64,000 nt of DNA from Rheinheimera sp. SA_1 (GTDB lineage Bacteria; Pseudomonadota; Gammaproteobacteria; Enterobacterales; Alteromonadaceae). The position numbers and the translations under genes were made by a program. Under the pieces are notes generated by a model. The model was not told the DNA's origin and ran no database searches. It saw only the letters and a list, made by a program, of their open reading frames with translations. Position 1 is the first letter of the stretch. Each line of letters begins with the position of its first letter. Positions 34,199 to 43,132 of this stretch are shown here, piece by piece. Location: the NCBI RefSeq assembly GCF_001669775.1, contig NZ_LXWK01000020.1, positions 62,001 through 126,000 of the forward strand, read 5' to 3'.

Positions 34199-36799
34199 TT
34201 AGAACTTATAACTGACCTTGGCATAAACGTAACGGCCACGCGGGCTATAAATGCTGCTCACGTAACCGTACAAGTCACCGTCGCCATCACCAGCGGCAAA
34301 TGGTGGATCTTCATTCAACAGATTGCTGACCCCAACTAACAGTTTGGTTTGAGCATTCAGATTGTAATAAACCTGCGTATCAACCGTGATTTGAGAATCA
34401 ACCATCTCCGACGTTTCAGTGTCAAAATCCAGTGAACCGTCGAAATCTATGTCCGGTGTATCTTCAAACTCGCCGATGTAAGATAAAGATGCTGCCACAC
34501 CCCAATCGTTCCGGCTCCAGTCAGCTGAAGTCACCCAGCGATATTGCGGGTAACGATATTCACCAGCATAAGAGCGGTTATCTTTTTCAAATTCATCCAG
34601 ATAAGTCCATTCCAGATTAAATTTCAGCAGACCGTTATCACCGAGATCCATTTTGTAGTTCCCTGATAAATCAAGGCCCTGAGCTTCTTGTGAACTGACG
34701 TTAAAGTAACCATTGTTGATGCGGTTTAAGATCCCCAGCGTCTGACCCGCCAATGGGGTAAAGCGGATACAAATGGTGCTGTTTTGCTTACCACATTCGG
34801 CCTGATACACTTCACCAAAGGGTACTTCGTCTATCTTGTTGTCCTGGGTGATGCTCCACAAATCGACGCTGAAATCCAGATCAGGCGTGGCCTGCCACAC
34901 CATACCAACGTTCCAGCTTTCCGACTCTTCAGCTTTCAGATTTGGATTACCGGCAAACACAATGGTGTAATCGGTTGAAGCACAGGCTGGATTTGCGGCA
35001 TTGGGTGTTGGGCAGAGGAAGGTATCAATAAAAAATTGAGATTCCTGTGATGGCCCTAAACCAATTTGTGCCAGTGACGGTGCCCGGAAACCCTGGCTCC
35101 AGGATGCGCGCAGCGACACAGTGTCGGTCGGGGTGTAGTGCAAGGCGATTTTTGGATTGGCAGTGCCGCCAAAATCGCTGTAATGGTCGTAACGTTCGGC
35201 CAGTTGCAACTCAAGGTTTTCCAGTACCGGTACTGACAGTTCGATATACGCTGCTTTTTGTGAGCGCGATGCAGCTGCTGAGACCGATTCCGTACCAAAA
35301 ATAAGTCCGCGTGTGAACTGGTCATCCGGCGTATCACGTGCATCTTCTTTGCGGTATTCCACACCAGCCGCCAGGCCAACAGCACCGGTTTCCAGCTGGA
35401 ATAGTTCGCCACCAATATGTGCATCGATCGACGTCAGATGCGACTTACCACGACGCACCAAGCTGGTGGTAATGGCATCAATAACCGATTGAGGGTTTTG
35501 CACGCCACCAAATGGGTTATAGCGACCGGCATTAATTTCGGTTTGTAAAAAGTCGGTTCTGACCCAGCCCTGATCCCGTTCACCGGTCTGAGTCGCTGCG
35601 CTGCGACCTTTTTGTGCTGCAGCTTCCCATTCCCAGTTGTTAAAATTACCGCGAATACCTGCTAACAACCGCAAGGTGTCTGAGGTAATGTCCCAGCGAC
35701 GGTTACCGGCATCAACAGTACGATAACGACCTATTTTGATGTCCTTTTTCCACGGGTTATTTGGGTGCGAACCCGGTACTGTCAGGCCAGCGCCTTCATC
35801 CAGAGGTGTCGCTGCACCGCCGGCAGTTGAGGTATTGTGCTGAACGGCGATTTCAGAAAATATCTCAATATCACCATCCAGTTTACGGCTTAAGTTTAAG
35901 ATAGCGCCAAGCCGTTCAGCTGCCGGAATGGCGATGGATGCCGGGCCATAATCATACAAACACGTCTGGCCGGCAATGCTGTCGGCCGGACAACCTGGAT
36001 CCCGAAGCGTTACACCATCAACAATAAAGCGACCGGGATAACCCCGTGAAGAACGCAGGTCCTGACCACCGTAAACGGATTGGTTGGCAGTGCCAAAGCG
36101 GCCCAGCTCTGAGTTATCAATTTGGCCGTTGTTAAAATAATCCAGAATTAAGGTGGCGTTACTTTTATCATCACCTGTGCCCCAGACGGTGCTGAGGGTG
36201 GTTTCGTCATATCCAGGGCCGGTAGCAGAGCCATAACCTAATGACACATCGGTGCCGGTATAGTCTTTGCGTAGCACCACGTTGACAACACCAGCCACAG
36301 CGTCTGAGCCGTAAATTGCCGATGCACCGTCTTTCAGAATATCAACCCGTTCAATGGCGGCAACCGGAATGCTGTTGATATCAACAAACGAATTGACGAT
36401 GCCTTCAGCAAAAGCACTGGTCGCCACACGGCGGCCGTTGATGAGCACTAAAGTCGCGTCAGCGCCAAAACCACGTAAGCTGATGGCTGCGGCACCATTG
36501 GCGGTTGAATCCTGGCTGTTACCGCGGGTGGAGAAAGTGCCCGCACCGGTTGCTGGCAAGCGTTCCAGCAATTGTTGTAAGTTATCAAAACCAGATTTAT
36601 CAATCATATCGCGATTGATGACGGTCACCGGCGACGGTCCTTCCATATCTGTGCGTTTAATATGAGAGCCGGTGACCTGCATCCGTTCGACGGCTTTTTC
36701 TTCGGCGGGTGGGGTAGCCTGCGCCAGAACGGCGCTGCTGCAAAGAATGGTACTGACGGCAAAAGCGCAACGATGTAGTTTCGATCTAATGTGTTTCAT
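34199..36799 (-). CDS. TonB-dependent outer-membrane receptor (866 aa)
   Basis: AGGA precedes the ATG at 36799 by about six bases. A signal peptide (MKHIRSKLHRCAFAVSTILCSSAVLAQA) leads to ERMQVTGSHIKRTDMEGPSP, the TonB-box/plug entry, with plug motifs GFDNLQQLLERLP and GASAIYGSDAVAGVVNVVL. The barrel includes GGVEYRKEDARD-type strands and ends YVYAKVSYKF, the proper terminal aromatic. By style it belongs to the large Xanthomonas/Alteromonas receptor group that takes up peptides or glycans. The S9 peptidase lipoprotein is divergent 326 bases away, so oligopeptides are a reasonable substrate guess (inference). Confidence 0.93.
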   Translation of the reverse strand: MKHIRSKLHRCAFAVSTILCSSAVLAQATPPAEEKAVERMQVTGSHIKRTDMEGPSPVTVINRDMIDKSGFDNLQQLLERLPATGAGTFSTRGNSQDSTANGAAAISLRGFGADATLVLINGRRVATSAFAEGIVNSFVDINSIPVAAIERVDILKDGASAIYGSDAVAGVVNVVLRKDYTGTDVSLGYGSATGPGYDETTLSTVWGTGDDKSNATLILDYFNNGQIDNSELGRFGTANQSVYGGQDLRSSRGYPGRFIVDGVTLRDPGCPADSIAGQTCLYDYGPASIAIPAAERLGAILNLSRKLDGDIEIFSEIAVQHNTSTAGGAATPLDEGAGLTVPGSHPNNPWKKDIKIGRYRTVDAGNRRWDITSDTLRLLAGIRGNFNNWEWEAAAQKGRSAATQTGERDQGWVRTDFLQTEINAGRYNPFGGVQNPQSVIDAITTSLVRRGKSHLTSIDAHIGGELFQLETGAVGLAAGVEYRKEDARDTPDDQFTRGLIFGTESVSAAASRSQKAAYIELSVPVLENLELQLAERYDHYSDFGGTANPKIALHYTPTDTVSLRASWSQGFRAPSLAQIGLGPSQESQFFIDTFLCPTPNAANPACASTDYTIVFAGNPNLKAEESESWNVGMVWQATPDLDFSVDLWSITQDNKIDEVPFGEVYQAECGKQNSTICIRFTPLAGQTLGILNRINNGYFNVSSQEAQGLDLSGNYKMDLGDNGLLKFNLEWTYLDEFEKDNRSYAGEYRYPQYRWVTSADWSRNDWGVAASLSYIGEFEDTPDIDFDGSLDFDTETSEMVDSQITVDTQVYYNLNAQTKLLVGVSNLLNEDPPFAAGDGDGDLYGYVSSIYSPRGRYVYAKVSYKF

Positions 36800-37125
36800 A
36801 GCAATCCTTTTGTAACCTGGGAATATTGTTTTTTTAGTGTTACCTGCCGTTATCCGGCCGTTTACCTATAGTACAAAACTGCCGCTTTCGTCGGATTACA
36901 GCCGAAACTTTGCATAATTTTTTTTCATGCATCCTCTGAAGCAGCGATTTCCAGGGTTTTTGAAATATATTTTTACAAATCAACGGTTTTACCGTAGTAA
37001 TTTCATGGTTAGCTTGCACGTTGCTTGAATTTTAATCAGTGACGTTTTACTTTCGTCAGGGAACGGGCTGAGTCGTCAGCGTTGCAGTGGATAATTTCAT
37101 TTACATAAAGGCAGAAGGAATTCGA
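36800..37125. other. Divergent promoter region without clear operator
   Basis: 326 bases between the TonB receptor and S9 peptidase starts. AT-rich (T-runs at 36829-36836 and 36919-36926). It must hold both promoters. No convincing palindrome or coding content was found. Confidence 0.5.
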
Positions 37126-39084
37126 ATGAAAAGTTACCAGGTACAGAGAACCAGATCTTCGGTGATATTGCTCAGTTTATTGACCGTCTCTATCCTTGCA
37201 GGTTGCGAGAAGGCCACAGCACCAGCTGAACCAGCCGCTGCCGCCGTCGTTACTGCAGAACCGACGACTACCAAAGCTGCGGTATTTGCCAACTATAGCG
37301 CTGAGCAGTTTTATGCCACCAGGTCGTATCAGGGCAGCGCGATTAATCATAACGGCCAGTCGTTACTGGTGGCTTCTGATGAAACCGGCGTGTTTAATTT
37401 GTACCGCGTGAGTCTCGATGGCAAAAGTTGGCAACCGCTGACCACATCGACCACTGACGCCATATTGCCCGTGGACTGGTTTCCAAAAGACGATAGAGTG
37501 TTATATACCGCTGATCAGGGCGGCAATGAACTCCATCATCTGTATGTGCTTGAAGCTGATGGCAAAGTGGTTGATTTAACCCCAGGTGACAAACTCAAAG
37601 CGATGTTTGGCGGCTGGCTGGGTGATACGGCGTTTTTTGTGATGAGCAACGAGCGCGACCCAAAATTTTTCGATTTGTATCAGTACGACGCTAAAACCTA
37701 CGCCCGCACCCTGGTGTATCAAAACAAAGAAGGTTTTGAAGTGGCGGCGATCAGCGACGATGGCCGTTATCTGGCGCTGAGTAAAGAACGCACCAATGCT
37801 GACAACAACCTGTATTTACTTGATTTACAAGATCCAACTAAAACCCCGCTGCATATCACTCCCCATGATGGCAATGTCACTTTTACCGCCCATGGTTTTA
37901 GCCGTGATGGCAAACAGCTGATTTTTGGCTCGGATCAAAGTTCGGAATTCAGTCAGGCTTTCAGTTATGACCTGGCCAGCAAGCAAAGTGTGGTGTACCA
38001 GCAGGCCGACTGGGATATCAGCTACATCGGTTTTAGCAAAGATAACAAATACAAGGTGACAGCCGTTAACGCTGATGCTTCGACCAAAATTCAAATCACC
38101 GACCAAAACACTGGCCAGCCACTGCAATTACCCAAGTTACCGGACGGCGATTTACGCGGCATCAGCTTTTCGGCCGACAGTCAGTATTTAAGCTTTTACG
38201 TCAATGCCGACAACAGTCCGTCTAATTTATACGTCTGGAAAATTGGTGATGCCAGCGCCAACCGGTTAACTCAGGCGCTCGACAGCAATATCAACGAAAA
38301 CAATCTGGTGATGAGCGAAGTGGTGCGTTTTGCCAGCTTTGACGGGGTGCAAATTCCAGCCTTGTTGTACCAGCCAAAACAAGCCAGCGCCAATAGCCGC
38401 GTACCGGCAGTGATTTGGATCCACGGCGGCCCGGGCGGCCAATCCCGCACCGGTTACAATCCGGTGATCCAACATCTGGTGAATCAGGGGTATGCGGTGT
38501 TGGCGGTGAATAACCGTGGCTCTACCGGTTATGGCAAAACCTTTTTCCACCTGGACGATTTAAAACACGGTGAAGATGATTTGCAGGACATTGTGTATGG
38601 CAAAAAGTATCTGCAATCGCTGAACTGGGTCGCCACAGACCGTATTGGCGTGATGGGCGGCAGTTACGGTGGTTATCTGACGATGGCGGCGATGGCCTTT
38701 ACTGACGAATTTAAACTGGGCATCAATATTTTCGGTGTAACCAACTGGGTACGGACTTTGGAAAGTATTCCACCATGGTGGGAATCGTTCCGGGAGTCTT
38801 TGTATGCAGAACTTGGCGATCCGGCCAAAGACGGGGAACGCCTGCGCCGTATTTCGCCGTTATTCCATGGCGACAAAGTGAAAAAGCCGGTGCTGGTGGT
38901 ACAAGGTGCCAACGATCCAAGGGTATTACAGGTAGAAAGTGATGAAATGGTCGCAGCTATTAAGAAAAATGGCGTGCCGGTGGAATATGTATTGTTTCCG
39001 GATGAAGGCCATGGTTTTGTCAAAAAAGCCAACCGCATCACCGCGCAAAATGCCTATTTAGCCTTTTTGCAGAAGTATTTGTAA
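37126..39084 (+). CDS. S9-family serine peptidase (prolyl oligopeptidase-like) lipoprotein
   Basis: 652 residues. Lipoprotein signal with lipobox ILAGC (about residue 25), then a seven-bladed beta-propeller (about 55-390; repeats such as SFSADSQYLSFYV) and an alpha/beta-hydrolase domain. The catalytic Ser is in GGSYGGY (S513), the Asp in GANDPRVLQ and the His in DEGHGF near the C-terminus; the oxyanion region is IHGGPGGQ. It should release dipeptides or short peptides, often after proline, at the periplasmic face. AAGGAA is five bases before ATG 37126; an earlier in-frame ATG (37087) would bury the signal. A strong terminator follows. The divergent TonB receptor may import its products or substrates. 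Confidence 0.93.
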   Translation: MKSYQVQRTRSSVILLSLLTVSILAGCEKATAPAEPAAAAVVTAEPTTTKAAVFANYSAEQFYATRSYQGSAINHNGQSLLVASDETGVFNLYRVSLDGKSWQPLTTSTTDAILPVDWFPKDDRVLYTADQGGNELHHLYVLEADGKVVDLTPGDKLKAMFGGWLGDTAFFVMSNERDPKFFDLYQYDAKTYARTLVYQNKEGFEVAAISDDGRYLALSKERTNADNNLYLLDLQDPTKTPLHITPHDGNVTFTAHGFSRDGKQLIFGSDQSSEFSQAFSYDLASKQSVVYQQADWDISYIGFSKDNKYKVTAVNADASTKIQITDQNTGQPLQLPKLPDGDLRGISFSADSQYLSFYVNADNSPSNLYVWKIGDASANRLTQALDSNINENNLVMSEVVRFASFDGVQIPALLYQPKQASANSRVPAVIWIHGGPGGQSRTGYNPVIQHLVNQGYAVLAVNNRGSTGYGKTFFHLDDLKHGEDDLQDIVYGKKYLQSLNWVATDRIGVMGGSYGGYLTMAAMAFTDEFKLGINIFGVTNWVRTLESIPPWWESFRESLYAELGDPAKDGERLRRISPLFHGDKVKKPVLVVQGANDPRVLQVESDEMVAAIKKNGVPVEYVLFPDEGHGFVKKANRITAQNAYLAFLQKYL

Positions 39085-39093
39085 CAGCAGAGG

Positions 39094-39130
39094 CCCGTTG
39101 TACCTGAAGTTTCGGGTACAACGGGTGTTT
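39094..39130 (+). terminator. Intrinsic terminator of S9 peptidase gene
   Basis: CCCGTTGTACC (39094-39104) pairs perfectly with GGTACAACGGG (39115-39125), followed by TGTTT, ten bases after the stop codon. Confidence 0.78.
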
Positions 39131-39155
39131 ACCCTGCAACTTCAAGGATGAAGGC
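39131..39155. repeat. Solo arm of repeat family R1
   Basis: ACCCTGCAACTTCAAGGATG and the following AAGGC are, in reverse complement, nearly the left end of R1 (CTTCATCCTTGAAG...TGCAGGG) seen at 1461-1485. Only this arm is present, immediately after a terminator hairpin. Confidence 0.5.
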
Positions 39156-39223
39156 CAGAAGTTATTGATCTTCAGGCTCGCTCTGTTTACCCTTGCGCTA
39201 TTGATACTGCTCCGGATGTCACC

Positions 39224-39724
39224 ATGTCTGCCAAAACGCCAAAAACTGCTTTGCCTTTGACTTCCGCCATGGAGCCGCTGTCTGCCGACCGTTTACAAGC
39301 TTTACATCTGGATCAGCAGCTGTGCTTTGCGATGTATTCAACCTCCTTGTTGATGACCAAAATTTACAAGCCAATGTTAGACCAACTGGGTCTGACATAC
39401 CCGCAATACCTGGTGATGCTGATTTTGTGGGAAAAAGATGGCCTGGCGCTGAAAGATATCGGCGAGCAATTACATATTGATTCCGGCGCCTTAACGCCGG
39501 TGATTAAACGAATGGAAGCGCAGGGCTTGTTAACCCGTCGCCGCCAGCCGGATAACGAACGGACGTTAGAAATTTGCCTGACCCCAGCTGGCTGGGCGTT
39601 GCGACCAGCAGCCAGTGAGGTCAATCGGAATCTCGGCATGAAATGTGGGATGGCCGAGCCGGACATTATTGCGCTGCGTCAACAGCTTATTGCGCTGCGT
39701 AGCAGTTTGCAGCGCGCTTTGTAA
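39224..39724 (+). CDS. ohrR: MarR-family regulator, OhrR-like (166 aa)
   Basis: A winged-helix repressor resembling organic-peroxide sensors. The segment LDQQLCFAMYSTSLLMTKIYKP carries the N-terminal reactive Cys of OhrR in its usual context (QLCFAMYS), with the conserved LGLTYPQYLVMLILWE following. The DNA-binding part is DIGEQLHIDSGALTPVIKRMEAQGL and the wing RRRQPDNERTLEICLT. One further Cys (MKCGMAE), near the C-terminus, could serve as the resolving residue. The usual target gene ohr is not adjacent, so the target is unknown. The start at 39224 gives an N-terminal tail longer than usual; the internal ATG at codon 16 (MEPLSADR) is an alternative. Convergent with the M9-like gene (4 bases between stops). 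Confidence 0.82.
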   Translation: MSAKTPKTALPLTSAMEPLSADRLQALHLDQQLCFAMYSTSLLMTKIYKPMLDQLGLTYPQYLVMLILWEKDGLALKDIGEQLHIDSGALTPVIKRMEAQGLLTRRRQPDNERTLEICLTPAGWALRPAASEVNRNLGMKCGMAEPDIIALRQQLIALRSSLQRAL

Positions 39725-39728
39725 CAGC

Positions 39729-40712
39729 TTAATTTGCGCTATATTTGCCATTGTTAACAGGCTGAAGCGCGGTTTTTCCGGCGCTGGCCTGCTGCGTCAG
39801 CCACTGACTAAATTCCTGATCCATCGACGTACCCCAGCTGCGCACCAGCGCCTGATACCTGGGGTAGTCGCCATTGCGTAGCAATTTCAGCATCCCATCA
39901 ACTTTCGGGCGTTGTTGCTCCAGCAAATAACGAGCAGCCAGATAACCCCAGCGATAAATCCGATCACTGCCATGATTGCGCTCATAACCTGTATGAAACA
40001 GTTCACTCAGTTTAAATTGCTGGGTGGCCGCCAGTTTCAGCGCTTCCTGATTCTCTGTGCCATGCGCCACGTACTCGGCCATGCCTTCGGTCCACCAGAC
40101 TAAATAAGGGGTGTCGGGCGCCGGGGTCGGACAGTTTTCCGGTGGCGCATGCGAGTCGTGTAAAGTGGCACAAAAATCACCGTATAAATTAAAACGACCA
40201 TCCAGATAGTGCACAAATTCATGGCTTAAATTCCAGACCTGGCCTTGCTCACGCTGGTAAGCAACAAATTCAGCCTGATTGCCTGGCTGATCAGGAAAAC
40301 CTTCCAGATACATACCACCATTGTCGGTCGGCATTTGAAAATGCTGGCCAGCAAATTCAACATACTGCTGTTTTGACTGATAAATATTGGCGCGCAGCAT
40401 GGTGTTATGATCATGCCTCACCGCTTTACCAGCACTTTGAAATAACTGATGGAAACGTTGCTCAATGGCGGCAAGTTGCGCGCAGGCCGCCTGTTGCTGC
40501 GCCGGAGTCAGTGCTGCCGAGCGAAGCGTCAGGCTGGCGCTGCATTGGTGCTGCTGACTGAGGATTTGATCCACACTCGCCATTTTTGTGTTGTCGGCCG
40601 GATTGGCATTGGCGATGTTACAAATAACCAAGCTGCTCATCAGCAAACTGCTTTTTAGCCAACGGTTTCGTTGCAACCGTTGAAGCGCAATTAAAAATGT
40701 CATCTTCGTCAT
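39729..40712 (-). CDS. Collagenase-like M9 metallopeptidase, catalytic domain only
   Basis: 327 residues, exported (signal of about 36 residues ending ICNIANA). The zinc motif HEFVHYLDGRF (H164, E165, H168) and the downstream EGMAEYVAHG (third-ligand Glu) are those of M9 (Vibrio/Clostridium collagenase) catalytic domains. Typical M9 enzymes are 700-1000 residues with an activator domain before and PKD/PPC or collagen-binding domains after; all are absent. It may therefore cleave gelatin or soluble peptides rather than native fibrils. Two cysteines (DFCATLHDS, PENCPTP) could form a disulfide. AGGAG precedes ATG 40712. The gene is divergent from the hydroxyproline/peptide operon across a 122-base gap holding a palindrome, so joint control is likely. 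Confidence 0.85.
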   Translation of the reverse strand: MTKMTFLIALQRLQRNRWLKSSLLMSSLVICNIANANPADNTKMASVDQILSQQHQCSASLTLRSAALTPAQQQAACAQLAAIEQRFHQLFQSAGKAVRHDHNTMLRANIYQSKQQYVEFAGQHFQMPTDNGGMYLEGFPDQPGNQAEFVAYQREQGQVWNLSHEFVHYLDGRFNLYGDFCATLHDSHAPPENCPTPAPDTPYLVWWTEGMAEYVAHGTENQEALKLAATQQFKLSELFHTGYERNHGSDRIYRWGYLAARYLLEQQRPKVDGMLKLLRNGDYPRYQALVRSWGTSMDQEFSQWLTQQASAGKTALQPVNNGKYSAN

Positions 40713-40747
40713 AAATTCTCCTGAAACTGTTTACTTTCAATTCAAAT

Positions 40748-40763
40748 ATATTGTATACAATAT
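40748..40763. promoter_or_regulatory. 16-bp palindrome ATATTGTATACAATAT (GntR-type operator-like)
   Basis: A perfect palindrome in the 122-base divergent gap between the M9-like gene and the hydroxyproline dehydratase operon. The core TTGTATACAA matches the style of GntR/FadR(FCD)-family operators, which commonly control hydroxyproline and amino-acid catabolism. No GntR gene is in the window. Its placement lets one regulator control both directions. Confidence 0.6.
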
Positions 40764-40834
40764 TCTATATCAAGAATTTTCCTTGTGCGCAGGACACGAA
40801 ACCGTGCCAGTACCAAGCCGGAACAGAAGGTTAA

Positions 40835-41965
40835 ATGCAAAGCTATCAGCGATTTACACAGTGGCAACCGCCGCTCGATAACAAGACAATGCCACCAACC
40901 ACTGCTTTAGAAATCCGCACCTTGGATTGTCACACCGGTGGCGAACCGCTGCGCATCATTACGGCTGGTTTTCCGGAACTTAGGGGTGATTCGGTGCTGG
41001 CAAAACGGCGTGATTGTCAGCAGCGTTTTGATGGGTTGCGCCGGGCGTTGATGTGGGAGCCGCGTGGCCATGCCGATATGTACGGCTGCATTATTGTGCC
41101 GCCAGAACGCGCCGACAGTGCGTTTGGGGTGATTTTTCTGCATAACGAAGGCTATAGCACCATGTGCGGTCACGCGATGATTGCGCTGGCCAAAGTTGCG
41201 ATTGAAGCCGGCGTAGTACCGATGACGGAGCCTGTTACTGCTTTTGCAGTGGATGCGCCTTGTGGCCAGATCCGGTTATTTGCAGAGGTAAAGCAAGGTC
41301 AGGTGCAGCACTGCTGGTTTCACAATGTGCCCTCTTTTGTGGTGGCGACGGATCAACGCCTGTATCTGTCAGGGATTGGTGAACTGACCTACACCCTCGC
41401 TTATGGCGGCGCTTTTTATGCTTATGTCGATGCTGCCAGTATTGGCTTATCGCTTGAGGCGCAAAACCACCGGCAAATTATTGAACTGGGTCAGCGAATT
41501 AAGCTGGCGCTTTCGCAGCAACTTGAGATTCAGCACCCGTTCGAGCCTGATTTAAACTTTTTATACGGCACTATATTTACTGGCGCACCGCTTTTTGCAG
41601 GCGATGCACATAATTCAGCCAATGCAAACCGTCCGCTAAGTCCAAACAATCCAGCCAGTCCAACAGCCGCCATGCGCAACGTCTGTGTGTTTGCCGATGG
41701 TGAGCTAGACAGAAGTCCTACCGGCAGTGGTGTGTCGGGTCTTGCCGCCATTTTGCAGCAGCAAGGCAAGCTGGCGCTCGGGCAAACGCTGGTGATCGAA
41801 AGTATTCTCGGCTCGCAGTTTCAATTATCCATAGTTGAATTAGTGCAGTACGGCCGTTATCCGGCGGTGATCCCGCGGGTGCAAGGCCAGGCTAATGTCA
41901 CCGGGCGCCACCAGTTTTATCTTGATCCCCAAGATCCATTTGCAGAAGGATTTATCTTCCGATGA
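40835..41965 (+). CDS. trans-3-hydroxy-L-proline dehydratase (proline racemase family)
   Basis: 376 residues, cytosolic. The first catalytic residue is Cys111 in NEGYSTMCGHAM; the second position, Cys in racemases and 4-hydroxyproline epimerases, is Thr296 in DRSPTGSGVSG. The Cys-Thr pair marks trans-3-hydroxy-L-proline dehydratase, which makes pyrroline-2-carboxylate. The substrate-side motif DCHTGGEPLRII is intact. AAGG is four bases before ATG 40835; the internal ATG at codon 19 has no ribosome site, so a slightly long N-terminus is accepted. The stop overlaps the next gene (ATGA, 41962-41965). The following reductase-like gene (43133) would convert the product to proline, which strongly supports the call. 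Confidence 0.88.
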   Translation: MQSYQRFTQWQPPLDNKTMPPTTALEIRTLDCHTGGEPLRIITAGFPELRGDSVLAKRRDCQQRFDGLRRALMWEPRGHADMYGCIIVPPERADSAFGVIFLHNEGYSTMCGHAMIALAKVAIEAGVVPMTEPVTAFAVDAPCGQIRLFAEVKQGQVQHCWFHNVPSFVVATDQRLYLSGIGELTYTLAYGGAFYAYVDAASIGLSLEAQNHRQIIELGQRIKLALSQQLEIQHPFEPDLNFLYGTIFTGAPLFAGDAHNSANANRPLSPNNPASPTAAMRNVCVFADGELDRSPTGSGVSGLAAILQQQGKLALGQTLVIESILGSQFQLSIVELVQYGRYPAVIPRVQGQANVTGRHQFYLDPQDPFAEGFIFR

Positions 41966-43095
41966 ACACAGGAATTCCGATGCTGGCACCGTTGCAGCCA
42001 CAGTTTGCCAATCGCCTTGCCGCATTTCGGCAGGCGATGCAACAAGCCAATCAACAGGCGGCGCTGATTTTTGGCGCTGAGAATTTACGTTATCTGGTGA
42101 ACTACGCCGGTGAAGCGGCTTGTGTGGTATTGACCCAGCACAGCGTGGCTTTGATCACCGATTACCGTTTTGAAGCACAGGCGCGGCAGGAATGCGCAGT
42201 GGCGCAAAATGGCTGCCGGGTGATTTGTCGGGATCGTGATCAGCAACGTCTTGGCGAAGCACTGGCGCTGGAGTTCGCGGCGCAGCAGGTGAGTCGTGTC
42301 TGGTATGAAGCTGAGTCTGTGAGTGTGCAGCAATGGCAACTGTTGCAACAGGATCTGTCAGCTGTGCAATGTAGCCCTTGTCCACCGGTGCTCACCAGTT
42401 TGCGAATCGTCAAAGACGATTGGGAAGTGGTGCAAATTCAGCGCGCGGCGCAGATAGCCGATGCCGCTTTAGCCCAAACCTTGCCGCTGTTGCAGCCGGG
42501 GATCACCGAGATTGATTTTGCCACAGAACTTGAATACCGGCTGAAAAAGCTGGGTGCTGAAGCCTTGTCCTTTGCCACTATTGTTGGTTTTGGTGCACGT
42601 TCAGCGTTGCCGCATGCTTTGCCTGGTACGCAGCGACTGAAAAAAGGCGACTTAATCCTGATTGATTTTGGCGCTGTGGTAAATGGTTATCGCAGCGATA
42701 TGACCCGCAGTTATGTTGCCGGCAAAGCTGATTTATTGCAGTTACAGCTGTTTCAGGCGGTACAGCAGGCGCAGCAGGCCGCATTAAAAGCAGTCAAAGC
42801 CGGGATTTCAGCCAGTGCGTTATTTGCTATTTCCGATCAGGTGTTACAACGCTCTGAATTTGGCCGTTATGCCGGGCCGGGTCTTGGTCATGGCGTCGGG
42901 TTGCAGTTGCACGAACAACCCTTTTTAAGTCCCGGCAACGAGCTGAAATTACCAGCCGGTGCCGTGATCACTATCGAGCCAGGTGTGTATCTGCCCAATT
43001 ATGGCGGGGTGCGGCTGGAAGATGATGTGCTGGTGACCGCGCATGGTTATCTGCAGCTGACCAAAGCACCGACGCAGTTTGCGCTGGAATGCTAA
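41962..43095 (+). CDS. M24-family Xaa-Pro peptidase (377 aa)
   Basis: A cytosolic metallopeptidase of the aminopeptidase P/prolidase group. An N-terminal creatinase-like domain (about residues 8-140) is followed by the pita-bread domain with the five metal ligands in place: two Asp in LIDFGAVVNGYRSDMTRSY, His in GPGLGHGVGLQLHEQP, Glu in TIEPGVYLP and Glu in GVRLEDDVLV. It removes the residue before proline from dipeptides or longer peptides, releasing proline-rich products. It is coupled to the dehydratase gene by a four-base overlap. In this context it should process collagen-type Xaa-Pro or Xaa-Hyp peptides brought in by the POT carrier. Confidence 0.92.
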   Translation: MNTGIPMLAPLQPQFANRLAAFRQAMQQANQQAALIFGAENLRYLVNYAGEAACVVLTQHSVALITDYRFEAQARQECAVAQNGCRVICRDRDQQRLGEALALEFAAQQVSRVWYEAESVSVQQWQLLQQDLSAVQCSPCPPVLTSLRIVKDDWEVVQIQRAAQIADAALAQTLPLLQPGITEIDFATELEYRLKKLGAEALSFATIVGFGARSALPHALPGTQRLKKGDLILIDFGAVVNGYRSDMTRSYVAGKADLLQLQLFQAVQQAQQAALKAVKAGISASALFAISDQVLQRSEFGRYAGPGLGHGVGLQLHEQPFLSPGNELKLPAGAVITIEPGVYLPNYGGVRLEDDVLVTAHGYLQLTKAPTQFALEC

Positions 43096-43132
43096 GCCGC
43101 ACCTGCTCCTTTTATTTTTAGAGACGTACGCA

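Noticed and set aside
34199-36799. TonB receptor as a siderophore receptor
   Set aside because: No Fur box, siderophore gene or reductase nearby; the style and the divergent S9 peptidase fit peptide-type receptors better.
43079-43132. Earlier start for the ornithine-cyclodeaminase-family gene inside the M24 gene
   Set aside because: The 18 added residues are hydrophobic and unlike the family; the ATG at 43133 begins the conserved N-terminus.
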